The notes beneath the pieces are model-generated. The model searched no databases. It had not been told where the DNA came from and worked only from the letters and a program-made list of their open reading frames with translations. Both the position numbers and the translations under genes were made by a program. This document shows, in pieces, positions 16,944 through 24,876 of a stretch of 64,000 bases of DNA; the first letter of the stretch is position 1, and each line of letters opens with the position of its first letter. This DNA comes from Deinococcus aquaticus (lineage in GTDB: Bacteria > Deinococcota > Deinococci > Deinococcales > Deinococcaceae): contig NZ_CP115166.1 of assembly GCF_028622095.1 (NCBI RefSeq), positions 386,607 through 450,606 on the forward strand, read 5' to 3'.

Positions 16944-18120
16944 CAAGAGTTTCCACTTCCCTGCTGATGTCGTGTCACGCGGCGTCAAGCAGGGGGCCGT
17001 CCTGCTCCATCCCGGTCAGGACGTACTTTTCGGCATTCTGAGCTGCCTGCCGTTGTGCGGCCCGCCACGTCATTCCCGGTACTTCCCTACGCACCCGTAA
17101 CACCGCGTGAAAGGCCTCCACCACGCACCACACCCAGTTCTCCTGCGCCTGGATCGTCCGGCAATGACAGCGTCCCAGTCCCAGGTTCTGCTTGAAGAAC
17201 CGGTGAATCACCTCAATTCCCCAGCGGGCCTTCCAGGCCCGCAGCAGTGAGCGAACCGTGACGTCACCACCAAACGTGCTGAACAGGAAAAACCGTGTCC
17301 ACTCCCCGTGCACCTTGCGCCACACGATCAGGACATCGAACCCACCGACCTCACGGGTGACCGACAATCGACGGACACGCCACCCGAACTCCGCGTACAG
17401 GTGGCAGCGTTCTGGAGGGAACTGCCGACTCAGCGCACCGAGGGTGAGTCCCTCACCCTCGAACTGCACGGTCATATTGGCTTTGGCACGGATCAATACC
17501 GGAATCTGATGCTCGCGACTGAAGGTCACAGCCGCGTCCCGCCCGAACTCCCCATCCAGGAGGAGACCCGCCATGGGGACGCCCGCCGCGAGGCAATCCT
17601 GGACGACGTGGATCATTTCCTGAGTCGCTGTACGGTAAGGATAGCGCTCTGTATGCAGGGCCTGGGAAACCTTGAAGCGCTCCAGCAACGGAACTGGATC
17701 TTCACCGAACCTGACCAGGGCCGCGGAGGTGAACTGATGGCCCAGACGGGTCTGGGCCTGACCGCTGTAGTGGTAGTTCACGCCTTCCATCGTCCGTCCG
17801 GCGTGGGGCACCATGACGAAATCAATGGCCAGGAACGCGCCCTCCGGCGCGTTCCTGGCTCGACGCTTGAAGTCCTCCGTGGAGGCGAAGGAGTCCCGCG
17901 CCATCTCTTTGGAGATGGCACTTTTACACAGGGTGCTGTAGGGGATGAGGCCACTGAGGCTGGTGACCCGGTTCAGCTGAGCGGTGATGATGCTGTGCGG
18001 TAGGCTGGGGATGCGAGGCATAGTCACTTCGCATAAAGGCCCATGAGACCGGGGAATTTCAAGCCCCTGCCTCCTGGGCCTTCGTGCTGGTCGCTATTCC
18101 CTCGCCTGTGGAAACTCTTG
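16944..18120 (-). mobile_element. IS4-superfamily insertion sequence, copy 1 (1177 bp)
   Basis: The element is bounded by the 13-bp inverted repeat CAAGAGTTTCCAC at both ends. It is the same length as the copy at 24877-26053, and the two transposases are identical in sequence. The flanks differ (GTGCGAG on the left, GTGGACC on the right), so there is no target duplication. Each side abuts a truncated gene: the third SNF2-operon gene and an IS66-like transposase. This suggests that recombination or an adjacent deletion happened after insertion. Confidence 0.93.
16975..18021 (-). CDS. IS4-superfamily DDE transposase, copy 1
   Basis: A 348-aa transposase starting MPRIPSLPHSII; a GTG two codons upstream is an alternative start. 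The catalytic Asp residues lie in 'FLAIDFVMVPH' and 'LLLDGEFGRD'. The C-terminal 'RWGIEVIHRFFKQNLGLG' holds the R-N3-E-N6-K spacing of the IS4 YREK motif, with W in the Y position. It is identical to the product of copy 2, so both copies are recent and probably functional. Confidence 0.92.
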   Translation of the reverse strand: MPRIPSLPHSIITAQLNRVTSLSGLIPYSTLCKSAISKEMARDSFASTEDFKRRARNAPEGAFLAIDFVMVPHAGRTMEGVNYHYSGQAQTRLGHQFTSAALVRFGEDPVPLLERFKVSQALHTERYPYRTATQEMIHVVQDCLAAGVPMAGLLLDGEFGRDAAVTFSREHQIPVLIRAKANMTVQFEGEGLTLGALSRQFPPERCHLYAEFGWRVRRLSVTREVGGFDVLIVWRKVHGEWTRFFLFSTFGGDVTVRSLLRAWKARWGIEVIHRFFKQNLGLGRCHCRTIQAQENWVWCVVEAFHAVLRVRREVPGMTWRAAQRQAAQNAEKYVLTGMEQDGPLLDAA

Positions 18121-18645
18121 GTGGACCGTACTGCACCTGAGCCGTGACGTGCGTCGGGAAGGGTGCTCGCTGCCGGTGATGACAGCCAGGGCAGATTTTG
18201 ACGTCGGCGCGGTATTCGGTGACCTGAAGTTGCCACGCTGGGAGGTCATGGACCTGTCGAGCGACCTGAGTGTCGACTGGAACGTCGTCCCAGACCTGTC
18301 CGCAGGTACAGTGTCCGGTGACCGGGAGATGGACCGTGTGGTCGGGATGGACCGATATCTTGAGGGTCGTGCCGGGGTGATCTGGCTGAGCGCCAGAAGA
18401 CCGGCCGGTCTTCTGGCGCTCACTCTTGGGCTGCCAGGGTTTGTCCTGACTGGGTGGCTGATTGGACGTGTGGCTGTTCTTGGCCTGACGTCCTTCGAGC
18501 TCTTGAAGGCGTTTCAGGAGGGCCGCAATCTGCGCTTCGAGCTCACGGATACGTGCCTCGAGTCGTTCACAGTTTGGGCAGGGAGTCTCGTTGATGGTCC
18601 ACCTTACCCAATCGACTCCCGGAAGTCACCCTGCTGAGCAGTTAC
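18121..18645 (-). mobile_element. Fragment of an IS66-like element (transposase 5' end)
   Basis: Read on the minus strand, this 525-base segment runs from an element end (GTAACTGCTCAGCAGGGTGA) through the N-terminal coding part of an IS66-type transposase and stops at IS copy 1. It matches the segment 63476-64000 over its full length. The encoded part has the leucine-zipper-like helix 'LEARIRELEAQIAALLKRL', then 'NSHTSNQPPSQDKP', and a Cys-rich zinc-finger-like region 'GHCTCGQVW...CPGC'. It is inactive because the catalytic domain is missing. Confidence 0.85.
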
Positions 18646-18646
18646 G

Positions 18647-19759
18647 GTGAACCCAAAGAATGCACGTGCCAGACGGCTCTATTCTGACATCCTCACCTGC
18701 TTCTCGCGCAAACAACATCGCGACTCCTTTCAGGTCTTCCTGGACCTCCTCCTCGACGGTTCCGGCCGTCCCCTGCCCACTCGCGCAACCGTCAAATCGC
18801 CCTCCGCGATCAGTCGCTTCCTCAACCACACGAGCTGGGATCTCCGGACGCTCTGCCGCTTCATGCGCCAGGCTGCACTTCAGCTCTTCAATGACACGTG
18901 GAAACATGCTCCACACCAGCGTCCCCGGCTCGAATTCCTGGTCGACCTCACCAGTCTCGAAAAAGCAGGAAAGTTCTCCGGACTCTCCGACTGGATGCAC
19001 GTCCTGAACGCCGTTCACGGCGTTCACCTGGTCGTCCTGTACATCTGCTGTGGAGACCTGAAGCTCCCCTGGGCCTTTCAGATCTGGCGTGGAAAAGGCA
19101 CGTCCTCACCCGCCGCGTTAGCCCTCAAACTGCTCCGCACTGTTCCACCCGTCATGCTTCAGGGGAAGCGCCGCCCCCGTCTGCATGCAGACGGGGGCTT
19201 CGAAAGTGCGGAGTTCATTGAGGCCGTCCTGGAAAGAGAAATAGACATCGTGATTGGTGTCCGGCGCAACAGAACACTCGCGAATGGGACACCCATTCAC
19301 GAGCTGATGACCCGCGGGTACAAGGCACAACTCCAGGGTCTGAAACCCACCATGTACGTCTCGTGGGCATGGCTATACCGGAACAAAGAGCCAGAGCAGC
19401 GCTTCGTCATGTCGAACATCAACCTGGGCGGCAAGTACCTGGCCAGAGTCGGGAAACGCCGCTGGCGGATCGAGGGCTTCTTCAAGACCATCAAGGGGCG
19501 GTTCGGCCTGGAGCGGTTCGCGCAGCACAGCAAAACAGGTGTGATGCGGTGGTGGTGTCTCTCAGGGCTGGCGTATCTGCTCTGCCACTTGGCAGATCAG
19601 GATGTGCCGCCCAGACCACCGGGAACATGGCCAGATTGGGGAGCGTTAGCGAGAACCGTTCGGTTCTCGTTTATCCCAGAAGTGCGTCGTAGAGCGCTTC
19701 AACTGGAACTTTCCGAGCTTGATGCCTTCCAGGACGCACTTTCTGCTCCTGCTCCCTAA
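18647..19759 (+). CDS. IS4-superfamily transposase of a second type
   Basis: A 370-aa protein beginning with GTG exactly beyond the IS66-like end. Candidate catalytic residues are D in 'EFLVDLTSLEK', D in 'LHADGGFES' and E in 'RWRIEGFFKTIKGRFGLERF', whose R-N3-E-N6-K spacing fits the IS4 YREK motif. The reading frame looks complete, but the left end of its IS was not identified. The IS66-like fragment abuts the start codon, so any upstream promoter or inverted repeat may have been lost. It is unrelated in sequence to the transposases of the 1177-bp IS copies. Confidence 0.82.
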   Translation: MNPKNARARRLYSDILTCFSRKQHRDSFQVFLDLLLDGSGRPLPTRATVKSPSAISRFLNHTSWDLRTLCRFMRQAALQLFNDTWKHAPHQRPRLEFLVDLTSLEKAGKFSGLSDWMHVLNAVHGVHLVVLYICCGDLKLPWAFQIWRGKGTSSPAALALKLLRTVPPVMLQGKRRPRLHADGGFESAEFIEAVLEREIDIVIGVRRNRTLANGTPIHELMTRGYKAQLQGLKPTMYVSWAWLYRNKEPEQRFVMSNINLGGKYLARVGKRRWRIEGFFKTIKGRFGLERFAQHSKTGVMRWWCLSGLAYLLCHLADQDVPPRPPGTWPDWGALARTVRFSFIPEVRRRALQLELSELDAFQDALSAPAP

Positions 19760-19778
19760 CTGCAACATGTCAGTTAAC

Positions 19779-19799
19779 AACCCGGAAGAACGCCGGGTT
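19779..19799 (+). terminator. Hairpin downstream of the transposase
   Basis: AACCCGG and CCGGGTT form a 7-bp perfect stem with a 7-base loop 20 bases after the transposase stop. There is no T tract, so it may be a weak terminator or part of the IS end. Just before it, TAACTG-N8-CAGTTA (19757-19776) is a second inverted repeat. Confidence 0.35.
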
Positions 19800-19846
19800 G
19801 CCAACTCCACGTCCGGAACCCGTTTCTCTCCTGCTCGCTCCGCTCG

Positions 19847-19875
19847 GGTTGAAAGTTTCTGCAAACTTTTCAACC
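19847..19875 (-). terminator. Hairpin at the 3' end of repA
   Basis: GGTTGAAAGTTT and AAACTTTTCAACC pair over about 12 bp with one bulge. The hairpin includes the repA stop codon, a position typical of a terminator at the gene's end. Confidence 0.6.
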
Positions 19876-21170
19876 GGAGTCCGTATCAGAGGGTAATAGC
19901 GGTCTTTCCTCTGCCAGCTTCAGTAATGCCTCAATCAACGAGTCATGCCGCTGCCCAGGCTGCCCGACCACCTTCTGGTGCGCGTCGACCAGCACGTCAT
20001 GCGGTAATTTCGCCAGCACGTCCCTGGACAGACGAGGCGTGCGCAGCAGGAATCCGAGGGTCCGGGCGAGTTCCTCAGCAGAACGGGACGTGACCGGCAC
20101 GTCAGGCACATCCAGGGGAACCGGGGCAGCGGTGACGGTCCTGACTGCAGGCCGCGCCCCGGCCGTCCGGGTCCCTTCCGGCCACTGGTACTTCCCGTTC
20201 CCGTAACTGCGGACCACATCCAACACAAATCCAACATGGTTCTTGGGTTTATAGCCAGCACTCAGGATTGCTCTGGCCTGAGCGACGCCATCACGGACCA
20301 GGAGCGGGTAATCCAGGGCCGCTTTCCTCGAAGCGGCAAGCGGGACTTTCATGCCGGTCAGCAGATCCACCAGAGCAGCGTCGGGTTCAGGCGCTCCCTG
20401 ACCGAACACGTAGAGGACTTCCTGCTGCTTCCCACGTCCGACAATGGACACCTCTTTCAGGTAACGGGCGGCCAGAAGGTCCTCATGAATAGGTTCAAGC
20501 GTCCTGCGGATCTTATCGGGCTTGTCACTGGCAATGCCGCACCGCTGGGCCAGTTCCATCAGCCCAATATGCAGGCTTGCCGTGCGGGTCTGATGCTGGA
20601 CAGGATCATGCCGCAGGGCGTCGATGACCCGGTACGCCGCGCGCGCGGGTTGCCCCAGCGTCCGCAACAGCGTCATGCTCACAGGCTTGAAGTACCCGTT
20701 GCGGATGTTACGGGTCAGTTCCCTGGGCAGCGTGACCGCGATCATCTTGGCTCCGTCCACGTCCTTCCTGGCCCGCGTGAACACGAGTTTCTCAATCAGA
20801 CGGAAGCTCGCCACGATCCAGTCGTCTTCCTCATGGCTCCGCCAGGCACCACCAATCCAGTACGTCGTGGCCGCCAGCCGCTCCAGACTCTGACGCATCA
20901 TCTTCCTGTTCGCGCCACTGTCTTCAAGGCCGCACATCTGCAGCAATCGGTACATCGTGAACACGATCACGCCGTCTTCCGGGCAGCCCTGCTCCAGGTA
21001 CAGGTCCTGCATGGCGAGGTAACTGTCGTTATCGACGCCGTGCGGAACGCCGAACTTCTGGGCGCCGTCGCATTCGATCTCACTCTTGACGCCGCCACGT
21101 TCGAAGGAAACCTTCCATGAGGTGTAGTCGGGAGCAATCTTGCGCTGGATGGAAATGAGGCCCAGTTGAC
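19870..21170 (-). pseudogene. repA: Replication initiator RepA, 3' part of the gene split by a TnpB element
   Basis: This part encodes the initiator from 'RQLGLISIQRKIAPDYTSW' to the stop and resembles the Deinococcus plasmid RepA family with its 'GLISIQRK' and 'YGVPHG'-like core (here 'KFGVPHGVDND'). The 5' end is separated by the IS200/IS605-type element at 21171-22583. Joining 22644-22584 to 21170-19870 gives 1362 bases, exactly 454 codons, with the junction 'NVLE-RQLGL' in frame. The intact protein would thus be 453 aa. The remaining frame from the internal ATG at 21012 could still make 380 aa, lacking about 70 N-terminal residues. RepA binds iterons to open the origin, and nine iterons lie directly upstream of the original start. 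Function of the split gene is doubtful unless the element excises. Confidence 0.85.
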
Positions 21171-22583
21171 GGAAGAGGGGCGCAAGCCCATGACTGAAGT
21201 CACGGGCTTGCCCCTCCCGCCCGCAGGTCGGCGAAGCCGAAGCCCCCAGTTATGTGATAAGCTAAACGAGCAATGCCCCCACGCCGCACCAACGGCTGGG
21301 AGCGTGGCAAGCACCTGTAGGAGGGTGTTGCAAGATGGAATCTATCACTCCCCCCAGGCGGAATAGGGCGTCCATTGTCCGGCTGTATCCGAACGCGGCT
21401 CAGACCGAGCGGATCAACCGCACGTTGGGATGCGCCCGGTTCGTCTATAACCACTTCCTTGCCCGCCGCATCGAAACCTACCGCCAGGACGGCAAGGGCA
21501 TGACGTACGCCGCGACCGACAAGGCACTGACCCTGCTCAAGCGAGAAGAGGGCACGGCGTGGCTGGCTGAGGTGGACAAGTTCGCGCTGCAACAGTCCCT
21601 GCGCGACCTTGAGCGGGCGTACCAGAACTTCTTCCGCACCGCCGGGAAGTCCGGCAAGAAGGTGGGCTTTCCGAAGTTCAAGAAGAAGCGAACGGGTGAG
21701 GCATACCGCACCCAGTTCACGAACAACAACATCGAGATTGGCGAAGGGCGCATCAAACTCCCCAAATTGGGCTGGGTGAAGACCAGGGGTCAGCGGGAGG
21801 TGCAGGGGAAAATCCTGAACGTCACCGTGCGCCGTGTCCATGAGGGCTACTACGAAGCGTCTGTTCTCTGCGAGGTCGAAATTCCTTACCTGAGCACTGC
21901 GCCCAGGTTCGCGGCAGGTGTGGATGTCGGCATCAAGGACTTTGCCATCGTGACCGATGGCAAGGGGGAGTTTGAACATCATGCGAATCCGAAATACTAC
22001 CGTTCCACCCTGAAGAAGCTCCGAAAGGCTCAGAAAACCCTGTCCCGCCGCAAGAAGGGCAGCGCACGTTACGGGAGAGCAAAAACCACGCTCGCTCAGA
22101 TACACAAGCGCGTCGCCAACAAGCGGCAGGACTTCATCCACAAGCTCACGACCTCTCTGGTGCGGGAGTACGAAATCATCTGTACTGAACACCTCAAGCC
22201 CGGCAACATGCGGAAGAATCGCAGGCTGGCACTCAGCATCAGCGACGCAGGCTGGGGCGAGTTCATCCGGCAACTGGAGTACAAGGCGACGTGGTACGGG
22301 CGGATGGTGTCCAAGATCAACCCCTACTTCCCGTCCAGTCAGATGTGCCACGACTGCGGATTCAAGAACCCGGCCGTGAAGAACCTCGCCGTCCGCGAGT
22401 GGACTTGCCCCAACTGTGGCGAGACCCATGACCGAGACGAGAACGCCGCACTGAACATCCGGCGCGAAGGACTGGTGGCCGCTGGGATGTCGGACACCCA
22501 AAACGCTCATGGAGATTGCGTCAGCCCCGCTTCGGTGGGCAGTGGTCTGCGAAGTGAGAATCACGCGACTTCAGTCGTGTGAG
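21171..22583 (+). mobile_element. IS200/IS605-family TnpB-only element inserted in repA
   Basis: The 1413-bp element lies 3' of TTGAC (21166-21170), a pentamer close to the TTGAT target of ISDra2. Each end carries a hairpin: at the left the segment around 21182-21207 ('GCCCATGACTGAAGTCACGGGC'-like stem), at the right ACGCGACTTCAGTCGTGT. No target duplication is present, as expected for this family. There is no Y1 transposase gene, so it depends on TnpA from elsewhere. The exact in-frame closure of repA defines the boundaries. Confidence 0.88.
21335..22582 (+). CDS. tnpB: TnpB RNA-guided nuclease
   Basis: A 415-aa TnpB. The RuvC residues are D197 in '[11 protein letters not shown]', E285 in '[11 protein letters not shown]' and D368 in '[11 protein letters not shown]'. 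The zinc-binding part has 'CHDCGF' and 'CPNCGE'. The N-terminal '[28 protein letters not shown]' is the typical helix-turn-helix-like opening. The reading frame ends inside the right end, one base before the boundary, so the 3' coding region and the RE hairpin also form the guide RNA. In ISDra2 such a TnpB cuts DNA next to the target pentamer using a guide taken from the right flank. Confidence 0.93.
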   Translation: MESITPPRRNRASIVRLYPNAAQTERINRTLGCARFVYNHFLARRIETYRQDGKGMTYAATDKALTLLKREEGTAWLAEVDKFALQQSLRDLERAYQNFFRTAGKSGKKVGFPKFKKKRTGEAYRTQFTNNNIEIGEGRIKLPKLGWVKTRGQREVQGKILNVTVRRVHEGYYEASVLCEVEIPYLSTAPRFAAGVDVGIKDFAIVTDGKGEFEHHANPKYYRSTLKKLRKAQKTLSRRKKGSARYGRAKTTLAQIHKRVANKRQDFIHKLTTSLVREYEIICTEHLKPGNMRKNRRLALSISDAGWGEFIRQLEYKATWYGRMVSKINPYFPSSQMCHDCGFKNPAVKNLAVREWTCPNCGETHDRDENAALNIRREGLVAAGMSDTQNAHGDCVSPASVGSGLRSENHATSVV

Positions 22584-22603
22584 GTTCAAGGACATTCAGA
22601 TCC
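22440..22603 (+). ncRNA. Predicted TnpB guide RNA (reRNA) with repA guide
   Basis: By analogy with ISDra2, the 3' part of tnpB and the right-end hairpin form the scaffold, and about 16-20 bases beyond the element act as guide. Here that would be GTTCAAGGACATTCAGATCC (22584-22603), which is repA sequence. The 5' end given is approximate; no promoter was identified. Confidence 0.4.
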
Positions 22604-22644
22604 TCGCGAAAAACCCTGTCGTTGTCGGTGACTACTGTAGACAC
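22584..22644 (-). pseudogene. repA: RepA, 5' part of the split gene
   Basis: A GTG at 22644 preceded by GGAGG (22653-22649) opens 'MSTVVTDNDRVFREDLNVLE', 20 codons plus one base up to the element end at 22583. A TAGACT -10 element at 22668-22663 lies upstream. Across the element boundary it continues perfectly into the 3' part at 21170, which proves the original gene structure. Confidence 0.82.
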
Positions 22645-22692
22645 GGCCCCTCCGGATGCACCAGTCTACCGGGGTGCGCCCCTGCCGCCTAT

Positions 22693-23017
22693 CCCGTTAT
22701 GAATGGGGGGACGGCACCCCGTCATGAATGGGGGGAATACCGGAAAATCCGCGTGAGGAACGCCTTTTTTACTCTTCCGGGATACCCCCCGTTATGAATG
22801 GGGGAAACCGGGCAGTTCCGTACCGTTCCTGATGGGGGAAACAGGCAGTGCAGGGAGAAATCCGGCTGGCAGAGGCCCGTTGCGAATGAGGGAAAACTGC
22901 CGTTACGAATGGGTGGAACTGGGATTCGCCTACCGTTATGAATGGGGCGCGATGACCCGTCAGAAGCCTCAAACCCCCGTCACGAATGGGGGGAAACCCC
23001 GTTGTGAATGGGGGAAA
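22693..23017. repeat. Iteron array of a plasmid replication origin
   Basis: Nine direct repeats close to CCGTTATGAATGGGGGAAA start at about 22693, 22718, 22788, 22823, 22876, 22899, 22933, 22976 and 22998. The core GAATGGGG is best kept; the copy at 22823 is the most diverged (CCGTTCCTGATGGGGGAAA). All run in the same direction, with irregular spacing of about 22-70 bases. They lie just upstream of the original repA start and next to an AT-rich segment, the standard arrangement of an iteron origin where RepA binds and melts DNA. The first iteron overlaps the probable repA promoter, so RepA could repress itself. Confidence 0.9.
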
Positions 23018-23459
23018 AACACCTGTTTTTTACGTCTGACACGTGCCAACACTTCCCACTGATGTTGTCATTCAATCTTTTACTTTTTTAACTACATACT
23101 TAATCAACAGTCAGAACGCCCTCATGGCTCCCAGGGAGACTGGGTAGCCGAGCCCGCGAGACGCCCTTCCCACCGAAAGGCAGAGCCACTGAGTCTGTGC
23201 AGTTGGCCTGAGGGAGCACCTGTCTGGAGCGTTCTTCCAAACTGAGTACCCTGATCTCCTGAGGTGCAATCCGCCGTCAGGGTCACCCTACAGTGAGATT
23301 TCAGGCCAGAGGTTCATCAGGGCACTGAGCTTGCAGGCAGTCTGAATCTCGAACCGCTGAGTCCCCAGCAGACCTTCTGGCCATCATCTCCCGCGCAGCA
23401 ACTTGGAAACCGACGTGCTGAGGGTGGTCAAACCCTCGACCATGTCAGGCAGTCTGGTG
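23018..23459. other. Non-coding origin flank with AT-rich segment
   Basis: From about 23061 to 23110 the sequence is markedly AT-rich (TCTTTTACTTTTTTAACTAC followed by ATACTTAATC), a plausible DNA-unwinding element beside the iterons. A clear DnaA box was not seen. From 23110 to 23459 there is ordinary GC-rich DNA without a convincing reading frame or RNA gene. Confidence 0.55.
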
Positions 23460-23711
23460 TCAGCCTTCCGGTCTGACGCCTGGTTCGTAGATCAAGATGT
23501 CGGCAATCTCGACCTCTTTGCCCGTCAACGTTCTCAGACCGTCCAGCACGTTCACGAGTGTGGGCAGATCAATCCGTGAAGGCTCATGGCCGCGCCTGGC
23601 CATGCGGTAGACCGTATTCATGTAGCTCGTCCCCATGGCTTTGCCCAGGGCATACGCCGTGAGCCCATGTTCCGCCAGAAAGTCGGCCAATTTCCACCGT
23701 ATTACCGACAT
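23460..23711 (-). CDS. Small Cro/CI-type (XRE) regulator
   Basis: An 83-aa protein starting MSVIRWKLADFLAEHGLTAY. The helix-turn-helix spans about residues 8-60: 'LADFLAEHGLTAYALGKAMG' then 'MNTVYRMARRG', with 'LPTLVNVLDGLRTLTG' as the final helices typical of the XRE fold. A longer frame from 23756 exists, but the homologous domain begins at 23711. It lies beside the origin and is divergent from the unknown gene at 23790, so it may control that gene, itself or plasmid copy number; that is inference. Confidence 0.8.
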   Translation of the reverse strand: MSVIRWKLADFLAEHGLTAYALGKAMGTSYMNTVYRMARRGHEPSRIDLPTLVNVLDGLRTLTGKEVEIADILIYEPGVRPEG

Positions 23712-23778
23712 CCATCCATGCTCACGTATGCGCGGCACGGGCGCTATTCCCTGCACGCATAGTTAGGCGTAGTGGTAA

Positions 23779-23784
23779 TATACT
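23779..23784 (+). promoter_or_regulatory. Leaderless -10 element (TATACT)
   Basis: TATACT is followed by five bases and the ATG at 23790, in the short gap between divergent genes. The near-consensus -10 and the absence of a ribosome-binding site suggest a leaderless transcript. Confidence 0.6.
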
Positions 23785-23789
23785 GAAGC

Positions 23790-24539
23790 ATGAGCGTTCA
23801 GGAACCACAGCGCAGCATTGGCAGAGTCGCCGTCACGGTGGCAGCCCAACTCATCTCCATGCACCACCACCTCGACCAGAAAGATCCCCCCACCGCCCAC
23901 CTCCAACGCCTCAACACCGAACTCTGGTCTCAAATTCCCCACCTCATGACCAGAGAAGATGAAGCCGAAGTCTTTGAAGCCGCGCAACACCTGGCCGCCG
24001 AAATCCTTGCCGCTCCGCCCGAAAACCGCCCAGGCCTCTGCGCCGTACGGCTGTGCGACGCCGCCGCATGTATCAACACCAGCGACCCCGTAGAAGCGGC
24101 AAAGAGCCTCCTGTGCCTCGCCAGTTACTACCAAGCACGTCTGCCCTCTGAACCCAATCCCGATAGACCCCCACCCACGATCCGTCCCCTCACCAGCCGG
24201 GAAGACCTGTACCAGGAATTCCTCTCGTTCGTGGGCTGGGAATGTCTGGTCAGGGAACTCGATATCCAGGAGCAGGCCGTCAGCACACAGAACTGGCTGG
24301 ACCTGCAGCGTCGATTCCAGTGTCAGGCCAAGCTGGCGCCGCCCCCTTCCCAGCAGGAGAGATACCTCGTTCAGGAGTATCAGCGATCGGTGTCCACCGT
24401 CACGAGTGACGACGACTGGATCTTGGCTTCCATAGAGACGATCGGCGGGAATGTGATTCCTTACCGGTCGCTCACGGCCTGGACGACCGATTCCTGCCTG
24501 GAGGAACTCATCGCGCAACGCCTGCACCTCTTGGGTTGA
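23790..24539 (+). CDS. Unknown cytoplasmic protein near the origin
   Basis: A 249-aa protein without signal peptide or membrane segments; no family recognised. It is helical and acidic in its first two thirds ('EDEAEVFEAAQHLAAEILAAPPENRPGLCAV') and has several Trp and Cys residues. The promoter with TATACT five bases before the ATG supports it as the real gene over a long frame on the opposite strand. It is divergent from the XRE regulator, a layout often seen for plasmid maintenance or regulated accessory genes, but nothing in the sequence proves either. Confidence 0.65.
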   Translation: MSVQEPQRSIGRVAVTVAAQLISMHHHLDQKDPPTAHLQRLNTELWSQIPHLMTREDEAEVFEAAQHLAAEILAAPPENRPGLCAVRLCDAAACINTSDPVEAAKSLLCLASYYQARLPSEPNPDRPPPTIRPLTSREDLYQEFLSFVGWECLVRELDIQEQAVSTQNWLDLQRRFQCQAKLAPPPSQQERYLVQEYQRSVSTVTSDDDWILASIETIGGNVIPYRSLTAWTTDSCLEELIAQRLHLLG

Positions 24540-24870
24540 CTGACATCCTCGTGTGCTGAGCGGAGCCGAAGGCCAGACCCCGCTGGATTCGTTCAGCATG
24601 TCGCTGGTTTCAACACACAGAAGACGACGGACCTGTGCCTCCTGCGGCAGGGAAGGTGGACACCAGGCGTCCCGCACCCGGGGAGTCTCCAGCCGCGTCA
24701 ACACCCTGCAGTTCCTCTAGCAGTGACGTAACGCGCGGCTCCGCCGGAGTCGATCAGTCCGACTGGAGGAACTGGTCGCAGAAAGCGTCTGGGGGCAGGG
24801 GGCGCGCGAACAGGTAACCCTGTCCGGTGGTGCAGCCCAGGTCGAGGAGCATGGCGCGCTGGGCGGCCGT

Positions 24871-24876
24871 TTCGAT
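24871..24876. repeat. Target-site duplication of IS copy 2 (TTCGAT)
   Basis: TTCGAT occurs immediately before the IS (24871-24876) and immediately after it (26054-26059). This 6-bp duplication marks copy 2 as an intact, simple insertion. Confidence 0.88.

Noticed and set aside
16813..17100. Plus-strand frame of 95 codons
   Set aside because: Only the first 43 codons are host sequence; the rest is read through the inverted repeat and antisense to the transposase. It is kept as a truncated gene, not as a complete protein.
16938..18127. Target-site duplication for IS copy 1
   Set aside because: Flanks GTGCGAG and GTGGACC do not match at any plausible length, unlike the clear TTCGAT pair of copy 2.
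18149..18637. Open frame of 162 codons repeated at 63484-63972 on the other strand
   Set aside because: It is the antisense shadow of the IS66-like transposase N-terminus present in both places; the sense frame carries the recognisable motifs.
22693..23017. Repeat array considered as CRISPR
   Set aside because: Repeats are 19 bases, unevenly spaced (about 22-70), G-rich and non-palindromic, without cas genes and next to repA; they are iterons.
23763..24704. Minus-strand frame of 313 codons opposite the unknown gene at 23790
   Set aside because: The plus-strand gene has a promoter right before its ATG and better composition; the minus frame would bury the divergent promoter.
19870..24754. 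Search for parA/parB or toxin-antitoxin genes beside the origin
   Set aside because: No Walker-type ParA or ParB frame and no recognisable toxin pair were found. The XRE protein and the unknown gene are divergent rather than in an operon, so a toxin-antitoxin call is not supported.
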